From: Glandiceps talaboti
Lineage: Eukaryota > Hemichordata > Enteropneusta > Spengelidae
Direction of reading: 5' to 3'
Assembly (NCBI RefSeq): GCF_964340395.1
Contig: NC_135549.1
Span: 9,595,842 to 9,659,841, forward strand
Length of the DNA stretch: 64,000 nucleotides
Part shown: positions 40,186-51,600 of the stretch, in pieces
Layout of the letters: every line of letters begins with the position of its first letter
Position numbering within the stretch: position 1 is the first letter of the stretch
The notes under the pieces: generated by a model
What the model was told of the DNA's origin: nothing
Database searches by the model: none
What the model saw: only the letters and a program-made list of their open reading frames with translations
Program-made: the position numbers and the translations under genes

Positions 40186-42066
40186 GTAAGAAAATCTAAG
40201 AATATCAGAAGTTAAAACACAGGCCTTCCAGGAACATTTTGACACATTGTCTATTGCATTGTGTAACAGGGGACCAATTGTGCCATCATTATCTTTGTAC
40301 TTTTCACACTACAAAAACATGACTAATAAATGTCATGGTGAATTGTCACTTTTACAACTGAAATTTCTTTAGCCCTGCACACACAACTACACAAAGTAAG
40401 CCTATCTGATTTACATTGTAAATATGCACACAGTATGCAAGGCAATTGGTTTAAAGTATTGTATAAGATGCAATTATTACAATTCAATAATATTTTGTAC
40501 CAATCATAACACTTGTCATAACTTAAACTTGATTATGATTGGGTAGCATATATAACTGATCAAAGCCTGTTGTTTTCTGTAACAGACTGTTGATACATTT
40601 AGTAAAGATCATGAATTTTCTACAATCTATGGGCTTAAAAGAGTTAACAAATATTGCAATTTGTGGTTATCAAGTATAACCTTGCCCGTTTGATATCATT
40701 GTGTGAGATAGTAATACTAGTAGTGCTTGAAGTGTTTTCTTGTAGTTTGACATCATTCAACACGCTGTCCTGTTAATATCTGATGCTCAGGGATGTAGAT
40801 AAGGGCTGGTTGGTACAAAACAACAGGCTACTCTGAAATTTCTTGCCAGTTACTTTTCAGGAGTCTGTGTTTAAATTTTTGTATTTCAAACATTGAATAT
40901 CCATTTTAGGCAGATTTTCGCCTACTTTTCCAATTTGGCATGATTCTTTTAAAATTAGCCAGAGCTGTTAAACACTACTAGAGTGAAGAACACATTGCCT
41001 ATCATATTATCTTTTCTGTTTGTTTTTTACAGAAAATGTCAATATTTCAGTGAAATACAGGACGAGGCTTTAAACTACGCTTCATGTAGCGTCAACGCCT
41101 TGGTTGTCAGTTCTCACCTCTACATGCTCTGTTGATCACCATATTTATAAGATATGATCATACACCATGTGTGTGAGGTGCTAAAGACAGGGAAGCGTGA
41201 CACCACTGTTTAAATATGACATACCAGTTTGAGTGTGAACTGTAAGCACACTCAACAATATGGAAGGCAATATACTGAAGTACAACATAATTAATTGACT
41301 AAGCATAAAAAGTATGTACACACTTAACTTCAAAAAGATAAATACCAAAGGTCTCCTCTATCAACACTTATATACTGATGCAGGTTAGAAGGTATTAACT
41401 GGCGGAACCTGCAATATAACTACGGAATTCTGCCTACTGTGGTACATTAAAAAGACAGTCAAACTATTACTGGTATTCCTGACAGATAGGCAATTATAAG
41501 TCTCTTCATATTTCTTAAAAGCTATCCCCACCAAAGTGGATTTATTGAGTTGTTTCCTTTTAATTTGATAATCAGCTGTAGTGTATTTTTATCATAAACA
41601 TCTTGACAATAGTGGATTAGTCAGCATTAAATTCTGATTTTTCTCCATTGCATAATTAGCAAAATGACTGTTATTTGGCTTACAGTATCCATGGCAACAG
41701 ATCAAAAACATTCAAATAACATGATGTAGATTAAAAGTTCTGTAATGGGTACACAATCTTGGGATATCCTAACAAGCAAACACACCCACACACTATTACT
41801 ATATCTGTGTAACATTTAATCTAAGATCCTGCATTTCTAAAATGTAATGTTACGCGTTGAACCCATTTTTTTTTCTGGAACAGCTTTTCTGGGTAGGTAT
41901 ATTCATTATATAATGACAAATGTACAATCATGAAGACTGTATGCACTGGTAACATAAGCAAAGTAAAAAACTTTCTATCGCATCTTTTGAAGTCCGACAA
42001 CAGAATAAACGTTATACCTCTGTCCCTAGGCCTAACCATATTTTCTTTGTAAATATTTTGATGTTG

Positions 42067-42110
42067 AAATGAAGTGTTTTGGTTTCAAGGTTGTTGTCTT
42101 TTCTCAACTT
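42067..42110. repeat. 44-bp direct repeat, copy 1
   Basis: The block starting aaatgaagtgttttggtttc and ending tttctcaactt recurs at 43263-43306 with one mismatch, 1,196 bp away. The two copies are much more similar than the other diverged repeats of this window. Confidence 0.85.
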
Positions 42111-43262
42111 GGACCATTTACTGTTAATATGAAGGAGCATAATATGTAGAATATGTCAAAATATGCCATGAAGACATAAGAAAGTTAATGCTTCTCAAAA
42201 CCTAAAAGGACAATGGATGAGATGAGCAAGAACTTTGTTAAAAGATGTATGGTGTTGTTCCAGTAAATCAGCTTGGTTTGAAGGAGCAACAATTCTAACT
42301 TTGTGTTTGCATCATGAAGAGCGGCTTTCTTTGTACACATAATGGGTAAAATGCTTTAAATCAACACTTTATGAACTGTAGGAACAGCGGGAGAACCACA
42401 GAGACTGGGATGAAAGAAAACTCCAAACATTTATCTATGGATACAAAGTTTTAAACCTGTTTTGAAACTACACCCTTACGCCTGTACAAACTTGAGTCTT
42501 TGAAAACACTTCACTTTTAAACAATAGGAAACATTCTTTTATAGCTGAAAAACGGATGATGTAGAAGAAAGAAGTGGAAAGCTATTTCACACCATGAATA
42601 CATTTGGCATTTTTTCTCACAAGACATTGTGTGTTTTAGATGCCAGATATTAATTCAGATAATGGCCTTGTTGAGAATGACCCCCTGACTTAGCCTTGAC
42701 AGCCATGTATTTTTTACAAAGCATGTTTTTGTGAAAAAAAGGGTGATAATAGATGTTTTACCACCAATTAGCACTCTAATGTCACAAGATTATGTATCAA
42801 TAACAATTTGCTAATTTTTAACACCTCTTGAATATACTCCCTAAGGTTATGTCTCAATTACAATACACAAAAAGCTAAATCTGTGCACGTTTAACATGAT
42901 GGTCAGAAATTTTTAATGTGAACTGTCAACATCAGCTGACCATGTACTTTCTGAGCTTTGAAAGACGCCTTTTTATGGACACCTGTACATTCCTGGGATT
43001 TGTAGAATGTTGAACCGGGAAGCTAAATCAAAGTAACTTCAAGATTGTCTCTTTTCATCCTAACAGTTCAAGGGAGGTGTGATGAAGGGTACTGAACTTT
43101 CCTGGTATGTGGATAACCATATGTAGTAGATGTTAGAAAGACATGGGTTTTGATAATATTACAGTCTGTGTGAATGTAACTAAGAAGTATAGAGTGTTGA
43201 AATGTTAATGTCAAGATATGTAGTATTGCTCAAATGCTTGTAGTTGACAGATCAGAGTAAAA

Positions 43263-43306
43263 AAATGAAGTGTTTTGGTTTCAAGGTTGTTGTATTTTCT
43301 CAACTT
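43263..43306. repeat. 44-bp direct repeat, copy 2
   Basis: This is the partner of 42067-42110, with a single c-to-a difference. It lies directly upstream of a CpG-bearing stretch with a (CA)n run (43429-43448), and short overlapping open frames there look like low-complexity translation. Confidence 0.85.
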
Positions 43307-45251
43307 CATTTGTTTTTGTCACCAGTTTTGGTGAAAAAAAAAGAACAAGACCATGGTATGGCTTCCTAGCTACGACAGAGTAAGAGGGAGTCACTCTGGA
43401 GATGACAATGGAATCGCTCCTCAACCCAACACACACACACACACACACTATTCCACATCGAAGATCAACTGCAACACCACACACGGAGAAACACCCAAGA
43501 ACATCATCCATGCAGGAATTCTACAAGTATTTGTAACACAAACCAAGACAAAACATTTTGGAAATTAAGTGAGCTATTAGGATCAAAAGACATGTTATCC
43601 TCAAAGCATTGTTCTAATCTAAGCACCATTTTATGTTAAAACCTAACCTAATCCAAATTCTTCTCAGTGAAAACCCCTTATTTATCACACAAGAGCTTTA
43701 CCATTAGTCATTTCTAATACAATTCTGAGTCTTTTTTTCCCAGTCATAATTTACCAAAAAAAAGCGCTGAAAACCCTAGGAATTCAGACAGGAATTGTTT
43801 TCAGTTAAGGAGTGCTTCCTCTGGGCAATACTTATGATGAGTTACTTAGTCACTAGGGGAAACAAAGGAGACGACAAGTCCATTATTCATCAAAAGAGAA
43901 CATGGACCACTACCACACAATTAATCTGTAAAAGTCCACACACACCATTTAAATTGTAACATCTTCCAACATTGTAGTCATCAATATAAGCCCCTCTCCA
44001 AGAACAATTCTGTCCTTTCAATTACATTCAGTTCAATTTCTATGTGAAATAATGGGTTCTCAACTATTACCTGGATGATGCCACAACTTGACCTTTGTGT
44101 ATCAGCAGCTATACCATAGAAGTTTATTGAAAGTGATGGAGTTGTTATTTTCAAACTGTCAAACTGTTTGCAGTAGCCACCAATTGAGCAATGTGGTGTT
44201 AATCACTCTGTAGGAATCCTTTGCATTGGCATTTCTTTAAAACTAAATGTTTACATCCCTCAACGTTTCATGCCAGAAAAAAAAATCAGTTCAGAATAAC
44301 AAGTTCAGGGGAAAGTACATTTTTGGGGTAGTGCTCAAAATTCTCCAGGGGCAATTTGTCACAACAGAGCTTCAAAACCTGTGATAAAAGATCCACAGGG
44401 ACCCTGATCGTGTGGGGTAGATATCTCAATCAACTTGTCTGCTTCCTTAAATCACCCCAACAAAATGTATTTTATGGCTGGAATAATATTGCTAATGACT
44501 CAAAGGTATGAACTGCAAAGGCACAATTGTTGATACTTTATCTAAATAATGGCTATTTTAGCATTCTAAATGAGCTGCCCAAAGTTACATTCCCCACCTT
44601 TGTTATAACATACAGGACTTTTTTACTATCTTCCTATGCAAATAGCAAATATCCACAAAAGGACACCTCAATATCCTGAAAGATTTACGACAGTTTGTTT
44701 CTTTTTGACAAGTGGAAAGTCTTGTGTTCACTTATGCTTTCCCCCCTTGCTTATTTGTTCTCTTCACATGTAGTAGAATTTTCAGACATTGATCAAGAAC
44801 CAGCCGATAAACTTCTTTAAGAACATCAAAGTTTAGACTAGTCTGTGATAATTCTCATTCCCTATAGTCGTATTGTATAACTAATTCAAATCTGCACTAA
44901 AGTAGAAACTGTAAGTTGTTCTACATATGATATAGGAATAAATAGGGAGGGAGGGGCTTTATAATTAAAATACATGATAAGCGGTAAAGTTATCCGACAT
45001 TAAAAATAACCTTATCAGAATTATTTTAATTCTTCTATAAAGCTGTTACTTGTGGCTGTACATGTTTTTTTTTCTAACACAGCTGGTTCAACCAACCTGA
45101 ACAAACAAGGCGAGTACTTTCGGATTGAGTGACACATATTAGAAATAAGGAATATAATGGTGCTGTCAAGCACACAGACCTGTAACAAAGACACTGTGTT
45201 TTCTCTTTAACATGCTTAATTAATCATAAAATTATTTAATTTCCTTTACAG

Positions 45252-45384
45252 AGAAGAGAACCACAATTACCACTGTTGAGAGTCAATCGTGTATACTGCC
45301 CTGTGTATACTATCCAGCAGGGCGACAATACGCCGATATGCTCCACTACTTTCCCAATATTTGTGAATTTTTGCTACGTACCAT
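45252..45384 (+). ncRNA. Candidate plus-strand spliced exon, antisense to ADAMTS
   Basis: An acceptor (tttcctttacag) ends at 45251 and a strong donor (CCAT|GTAAGT) follows after 133 nt. Several CpG are retained here within a CpG-poor region. Two plus-strand frames stay open through it. The first frame has a cysteine pattern faintly like a Kazal domain (PIC, ten residues, then VNFC) but runs into a stop just after the donor. I cannot decide between a coding and a non-coding exon, or chance. Confidence 0.2.
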
Positions 45385-45887
45385 GTAAGTGCTAGTCTAG
45401 TTAGAATCAAATGTTACATAAATATGGCATACAACAATTAGCCGTTTATCTTCCAAGATCACACCAGTACTTCCAGACTGTCAAGAAACAATTTGTAATT
45501 AACCTAAACACTGAGCAGACAGCTTAAAGAGATACCCCAAGGGTAAGAACCTTGCTCATAGCCCTGATAAACTTAAACCCTGCCTCAGACAGCTCAGTCG
45601 TATCTAAATCTCCAATGAAAATAACAAAATGGGTGTTTCCAGGGGTAGGATAGGAAAGATTGGCCTACATACAACTGTCATGGTTGTTGTACAATATTTG
45701 GTAAATGAACTTATAAAAGGTGACATGTGTCAGACTGCAAAGTTGTCAAACTTTGCAATTCTTTGTTGATCAGTTCTTTGTGTCCATCGATCACAAATCC
45801 ATTTCATTCTCTCCCAGGTTCCTGCCTAGGTTATGAATAGGATTTGCCTAACTGGTGAAACAGACTGAATAAAGCTTATTGACTCAC

Positions 45888-46047
45888 CTTTTAGTCCACA
45901 CACTGACTTTTTCTTCTTGGATTTCATGTGAGGCAATGAAGCATGCTTGTAGATAATGTGGGGTTTACTGCTTTCGTCTTCTGTCTCTCTGTCTGGTATG
46001 GGCTCCACAAAGTACTGTGTCCCATTTTCTGTCCTAAATGTACCAAA
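45888..46047 (-). CDS. ADAMTS coding exon 3 (end of prodomain)
   Basis: This exon has 160 nucleotides, 53 codons plus one base (phase 1). The acceptor is ttgtcttcag and the donor AAAG|GTGAGT. It begins FGTFRTENGT, continues with QYFVEPIPD, an acidic stretch, HIIYK, and a lysine-rich KSKKKKSVCGLK. The lysines may mark a proprotein-convertase region, and the single cysteine is a candidate cysteine switch. The next exon must start in phase 1; I could not find it. Confidence 0.9.
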
Positions 46048-48451
46048 CTGAAGACAAACAAGTAAACAAGAAAATGCGTATATCTACTGTTATTCACTGT
46101 TGCTTGATTCAGCTGTACATATCTACAGATTTATACAATGCAAGTATGTAGATTGATTCACGACGATGGCGCTATAAATGCATACACAGTATAGGCATCC
46201 ATTGCGTCTCACTGACTGACCTTTACACAGGTTAGTTGAAAGTTCACAGGAAAAGATGTTGATTGAGTAAATTCACACTCCATCCAAATCACAAGGAAAT
46301 CAGTATGCTATTTAAACAATTAAATATCATAAATGCAATGCAATCACTGTTTATTTTAGACATTCTAACATTTTTCTGCGAGTAATAACTGTCCATGTTG
46401 ACTTTAAAGCCTACCCTAAAAGCCACCTAAAGCAGTACGAGGTACAATGTCTTAATTTAAAGTAAGTATGAAACAGAAAGAAGTGAAGGAACTAAATTTA
46501 CTTTCTGTAATACTAGTAGTTTGTTGATAGGCAAACATTCTAAATATTACTTGCTTCCCTATGACCTCCACTGTTCCCCCGTAAGGATCTATGAAATTAA
46601 CTTTTCTAATCTAGACTGATGGAGTGTAAACTGCAATGTAAAAATAATAATGTTCAAATCAAAACTGCTGGTAGTTTGAACTTCTCTAACTCACCTAACA
46701 CTTTTTTTTTAATTTTAATTTTATTTTTTGATCATAATGTTTGACTTGAACCTTTGGAGAGTAAATACGGGCTATTTTCTACTCTGATATCAACAAGGAA
46801 CATTTATAATTACTTACATGTGTTACATCATGATAATCACATTGTTTCTATATTCATTGACTTGTTTTGTATTTGTCTTCTTATTAAATACAAAGCTAAG
46901 ACACGACTTTTGACCTGTTTCCTATATAGACATTGGCTTGTAGATCGGTAGATAAGTACACACATCTCTATTTTTCTTTTTCTTTTTAAAAGTTTTCAAG
47001 ACGAAAAAAATGCAGAAAAAAACGATGATCTGCATACAGGTATGAACCGTTGTTCGTTTTATTTGTTTTCTTATATATCTGACTTGGCAGAGATGTGAAG
47101 CCATCACTGTTTATGTGCTTACGGTTTTTACTCGTGATGTTTTCAACAGTGAAACCGTAGACAACTTTGGTGCAATGTGTTTACACAGCCGATGCTACAT
47201 GAACAACCAAAGGTCACTGCCATTGTGATCACCGCCTCACGCACGATTTCTTGTGCGGTACAAAATTATCTGCTAAATGAGCAGTAACCCCCGATTACCC
47301 AGACTAAGGCAAACGCTTCCGATAACCTACGGTATCAATGTTGACAGCGCGGCGGGCACACATATTCATACAACGGAAGTGACTATACGCTGTAGTGTCA
47401 AACACACTACATATATAACAGTCATTGCATATATATACATAACTTTACAGATATAATACATTCGACGGATCGACGTGGTCGATCCACGACTGTGAACACA
47501 TTCGGTTGACAAATACGACAATTATTCCTGCGGAATAACGTTGTATGAAAGGCACAACTCAAGGAATACATTAAAATTTTACAACAACTCACCAGTCCTG
47601 CACAGAGACTGAAAACTGCATTAGACCCTGGGTTGGAATCAACATGACCGGAGTAAAAACAGTGATTAACCGGTGTACTTGATAAAGTTTTGTCTTCGTA
47701 TTCTCCTGAGTCAGTACTATCCACAGTTTGGTTTTTCAAACCTAAACCCCCTAAATACTCCAAAACAAAACTACTTGCAATAAATCCTTCATCTTGTTGT
47801 AATTCGAGATGAAACTCATGTCCAAACGCTTCGATCACATACGCAGTTTCTGAAGTCCAATCTCCTTCCAAGTTTGCAGCTTCACGGCGATTGCGAAAAT
47901 GTCTGCCATGGGCTAGCGTGTCACCGATTGAATTTACTCGTACGGGAGTCACAATCTGGTAACCGGAACTGGACAGTCCGAGCGCTCCAGCCAAATCCCC
48001 TGGGTGAAAAAGAAACGAAACAGTGATGATTGTGGCGACGGTGGTACAGTGTATTTCTCGTATAATGTAGGTTGATCAATTCATTCAAGAAAACTCAACA
48101 CACTTGTTCAATGCGTGGGCGAGTACACTTGCATTGTAATAATTTCGTTGAAGAATTCGGAGCAGTATTCGATATTCATAGTGATATATTCAAACTCAAG
48201 TTCAAGTACTAAAGGGAACCTGCATTTTTATGGATTGTGACATGTAGCAATAAATATAAACATTGGATCCTGAGCAGAACGGAGGGTGACGATGAAACGG
48301 GCGATTAAAGTTTGCATACATTGCCATGCAACACAACACAAGCACTTTACCTACCTTGACCGTAAGCTTGGCCGTTCTGTGTTTGTGGCCCTAGCGCTGC
48401 TGGCTGCACAGAACTTACAAGCAGTACTAAAGCGAAAAACACAGAACACAT
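45888..48451 (-). CDS. ADAMTS metalloprotease, N-terminal part (signal peptide and prodomain), three coding exons
   Basis: Seen: three minus-strand exons (48451-48355, 47999-47593, 46047-45888) join in frame through GT-AG introns to give the first 221 residues of a secreted protein. Residues 1-20 form a hydrophobic signal peptide (MCSVFFALVLLVSS). Residues 46-55 read YQIVTPVRVN and 145-152 HCFYSGHV, followed by SLCAGLFGTFRT, QYFVEP and HIIYK. Known: these are hallmarks of the reprolysin-type prodomain of ADAMTS proteases, which are secreted zinc endopeptidases that cut extracellular-matrix proteins such as proteoglycans. A furin-type RNRR site is at 68-71, N-glycosylation sequons at 122 (NQT) and 176 (NGT), and a possible cysteine-switch VCG at 217-219. 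From memory, the motifs are closest to the ADAMTS9/ADAMTS20/GON-1 group; the subfamily is an inference. The catalytic domain, disintegrin-like region and thrombospondin repeats are not visible; they should lie further left or outside the window. Confidence 0.9.
46048..47592 (-). other. ADAMTS intron 2
   Basis: This 1,545-bp phase-0 intron has donor GTGAGT and acceptor ttcag. Its 5' half, on the high-coordinate side, is CpG-rich (14 CpG between 47161 and 47400), while the part below about 46.95 kb is CpG-poor. T-rich low-complexity sequence occurs near 46700-46735 and 46970-46990. No coding exon was recognised inside. Confidence 0.85.
47593..47999 (-). CDS. ADAMTS coding exon 2 (prodomain core)
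   Basis: This exon has 407 nucleotides (two bases completing the split codon plus 135 codons). The acceptor is a pyrimidine-rich tract ending in cacccag and the donor is CTG|GTGAGT, leaving phase 0. It encodes the bulk of the prodomain: YQIVTPVRVN, the basic RNRR site, FGHEFHLEL followed by GFIAS, and HCFYSGHV then SLCAGL. The opening TTG codon of the longest open frame is not a real start; translation enters from exon 1. Confidence 0.92.
48000..48354 (-). other. ADAMTS intron 1
   Basis: This 355-bp phase-1 intron has donor GTAGGT and acceptor cccag. I see no repeat or RNA gene inside it. Confidence 0.85.
48355..48451 (-). CDS. ADAMTS coding exon 1 (signal peptide)
   Basis: This exon carries 97 coding nucleotides: 32 codons plus one base (phase 1). 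The start ATG at 48451-48449 was chosen because it directly opens a hydrophobic leader, has A at -3, and is the only ATG in this frame; upstream in-frame codons reach only a TTG. Cleavage is plausible around residues 18-21 (QPAALG). The donor reads CAAG|GTAGGT and joins in frame to exon 2, restoring a glycine codon. Confidence 0.85.
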
Positions 48452-48630
48452 GATCGGCTTGTTACTACCGTACTCGGCATGCACACACTGAAGGTCTTTC
48501 CCCACCGTACGATCAGCTGGAAAGTCGGCGTCAAGCCAAGGAACTCCGATCCGCTGATGGCAATTGTCCAAGTATTGCTAGCTAGCTGTAAAGTTGATCA
48601 AGGCACCCAACTGCTTCGTTCAATCAAGCA

Positions 48631-48657
48631 CCGCCCCTCTCCGACCAATCAACCAAT
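48631..48657 (-). promoter_or_regulatory. Candidate ADAMTS core promoter: GC box and two CCAAT boxes
   Basis: On the plus strand CCGCCCC lies at 48631-48637, and CCAAT at 48645-48649 and 48653-48657. Read on the minus strand these are two ATTGG motifs (NF-Y type) followed by GGGGCGG (Sp1 type), about 180-205 bp upstream of the ADAMTS ATG. No TATA box is evident. This arrangement is typical of a TATA-less promoter; the transcription start is inferred to lie between roughly 48.5 and 48.6 kb. The elements work in either orientation, so divergent transcription is possible. Confidence 0.5.
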
Positions 48658-51600
48658 CGTCTTTCAGGTGGCACTGCGTCGTAAGTAGCTAGCCGACGTC
48701 GAAAGTATTGTGACAACGAAGTTTCTCCAAAAATCGTCTATCGATATGGTTGGCTATTCGCCCAACTTCAAAGTAAATCCTGAACACAGAAAAGACGGTT
48801 TGTACCTGCGTAATTCGATGTCTTGAAACAATAGCGCATTAAATGTTAGATCTATAGAGTGCGCGAAAAGAACACGTCCTATTACGAGCTAAGACTGTCT
48901 TTCTCTTTCGCAAACCTTTGAGATGTAAAATACTCATTCGATTTCAGTTACTTCGTTCCAAGCATGACACGAGGGTCTTTGTCTTTGTCATCAATAATCA
49001 TTTGCACACCTCGATACCGGATATTTCACGAAATCCTTTGATCCGTTTCAAAAGTTATAGATCTCCGGTGACTTCTCAACGGCACACTTTAATGGCCTAT
49101 GAACAGTTATTCCCTAAAATCAATGTCGACAGGTTATTTGTGTGCAAGATCTTTGCGCAAATCCGCTAGAAGGAGTAATAATTCTTCACGCTTCCAGTTC
49201 TAAATTAACTGATCTGTGTTACTCTTATTTTCCGGACTTGAATCCTGAAGGAGATAAGAGAAAAAAAGAACGATTTCTGGAAAAATTACAAAATTTAAAA
49301 TTTACAAAAGATATGAATAAACTACAGCAAAATCACCTTTTGTTCAAAGGATAAGAAACACCTTGGATGTAGAGACAAATAAAATCACCTTGATGTGCCG
49401 CTATTATCCAACACAAAGTGATTCCGATACTCTCACAGCTTCTTATTCTCGAACAAAGGAGAGACGACTGGCCAGACCAAGATCACCACGTTGATATGGA
49501 GGAAAGTAGTAAGGAAGACTTTTACATCAACATTAAAAATGACCCACTTTTTTACTCATAAATGAAAGAGGAAATTACCATGTTGTCGCCGCCTTTATTT
49601 ACAAGTTTGAATAAACTATTACTACTAGCAAACTGAGTAAGAACGCAACAACTTGATCGCTTCATAAACCACTAGTATTTTGTGACATTGAAGAGCATAA
49701 GGGCCATGACTACACCGGAAGTACTCCACAGATTGCGTACATCCGCAGTGTCACCTGTCGACCCGTCTTCCTTGTCTGTTACTTTCTTAGCCGTTCATCG
49801 CCAACGCTTGAACACATTGGACGAGTGAAGGTCGTTACACTATTTATAGTTCACTGGAATTATAATGCTTGAAAAAAAAATCATCGCGCTAATACGAGCA
49901 AGAAAGTTACTATCCGGTTCTCATCGTTGGCGCCTATGCGCGCGGTCGACTATCGTATGTCGTTGGTACTTAGCTCCGATCCAGAGCGCCCAAAACAAGT
50001 TGAAGAACCTAGTGACAGTGGTATACAGTTAGTGAACTTTGGATTGTCCGGAAAGTCAATTTTTTGAACTTTGACCATAATTTTAGGGACATGGAAGGAA
50101 AACCTCAATTGACCCCAACTGAAAGAATCTTACCCGACCAGCATATCAACCCTCCTTGTTTTTTTTCCGTCTAGCGTGACCATATCATGCTAAACCCCCC
50201 CCCCCCCCTCACCCCGGCCCTCGCAACAAAAGTTTCACTTTCATTCTTTAATACGATATATATGTGTTTTGAAACAAGAAGTAATGGTTTCCGAAAATCA
50301 TGCGAACCGACGAAATAAATTCAACGACGAAGAAAAGAACTTTACAAATGTAAGACGAAGACAGTCTGTACAAATGAAATCAATTGTGCGTTCTATTCTG
50401 AGCTGGTGTACGTACGCTTTGTGTTAGCCTAGCCTAGCGCCTACTGTGTCAGGACAACAGTTTTATACAAGTTCAGTGACACTTGTTTTACTAGGACACG
50501 AACTTACACCAAAAAGTACTTACTGTTTGAACAAAAACTTACCTTATGCGAATTGTCAACGGTAACTTTGCACTAACTTTCAAAACAGAAAACAAGGAAA
50601 GCCGTATGTACACTGTTTTCCGACTGTGGACTACAATTTTTGTGTTTTTCATATGAAATGTTATGCGCATGCGCTTTCTGTCAAGGATGACCAGATTCTC
50701 GACACTGACAGTTTAAAATATACACAAGGACAAATTCCACACTGCCAAGAACGTTATTCAGAACAATATGTGCCACTGATTTTTTTTTCTACCTTTCGTA
50801 ATTTCAATTAAGTGTGAACGTTTACCTTGGTTCAACTTCCTTGGAGAAGCTCGCAGGCGATTTGAAAATAGGCCGCGCATACTAGTTGCTAGCGGTAAAA
50901 CACATCGAAGTTTACGATCTTCATCTTTCACCGCATCTTTCACTTCGACTGCACCAAATTGTCATGGTCGAATTTACAAAATGCTCCAACGACAAACACA
51001 ATGTACTCAGTACTTTGCATTATTTGTGAACTAGTAAGTGATCCATTCATCATCCATCGATTAATTTATTGATTTATTTATTTATTGATCGGGAGTAAAT
51101 TTATTTGGTCTAAAAAAACACTTTTTGACAAACGAGATTCATTTACAACTTTCTAAAACTGATCTAGACCAAAACGTCAGCAAATAATGTCATTAGCAAG
51201 GTTATATTGTGTATAGACGGACACGTCATTGAGTAATTGTTGTACATGTGATGGTCAAGTGTACACCCACGTAATGAGTCGTGTCTACAGGTCACCGGTC
51301 AATGTTCTCAAACTACAAAGATCCGACCTTTATATTCATAGTAGAGTATTTTGTATTCATATTGTCTACCTACGGTAAACACCTTCTACAGACGATTGTT
51401 GACTAAAATATGTTCAATCTTTTGTCACATTTAAAGATCAGTACTAGAAACTTTGTATTTGGAATTCCTCGACGTAGTATTAATGTAACCATGGCGACAA
51501 CCGTGTGGATACGCAGAGCTACCTAGTATTTTTAACTTGAAAAGTACAATGTCAACCTGTACTTCATACGTCATTTTTATTCGTAAACGAATAAACAGTG

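Larger units (their letters stand above)
1..45887. other. Gene-poor, CpG-poor region; probable long ADAMTS intron
   Basis: No exon with a recognisable domain was found on either strand. The open frames present are short, lack splice support, and several simply translate repeats. The region holds local tandem arrays, C tracts, MITE-like repeats and microsatellites, listed separately. Because ADAMTS exon 3 ends with a good donor at 45887 and reads leftwards, and CpG is depleted as expected for a methylated transcribed region, the simplest reading is a large intron, but intergenic sequence or short missed exons cannot be excluded. Confidence 0.5.

Noticed and set aside
45252-45397. A Kazal-type protease inhibitor domain
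   Set aside because: Only part of the cysteine spacing fits, the DG/TY core is absent and a stop follows; another frame is equally open. Kept only as a candidate exon.
48452-48571. An N-terminal extension of ADAMTS upstream of the chosen start
   Set aside because: The frame is open but begins with TTG and would bury the signal peptide; there is no upstream in-frame ATG.
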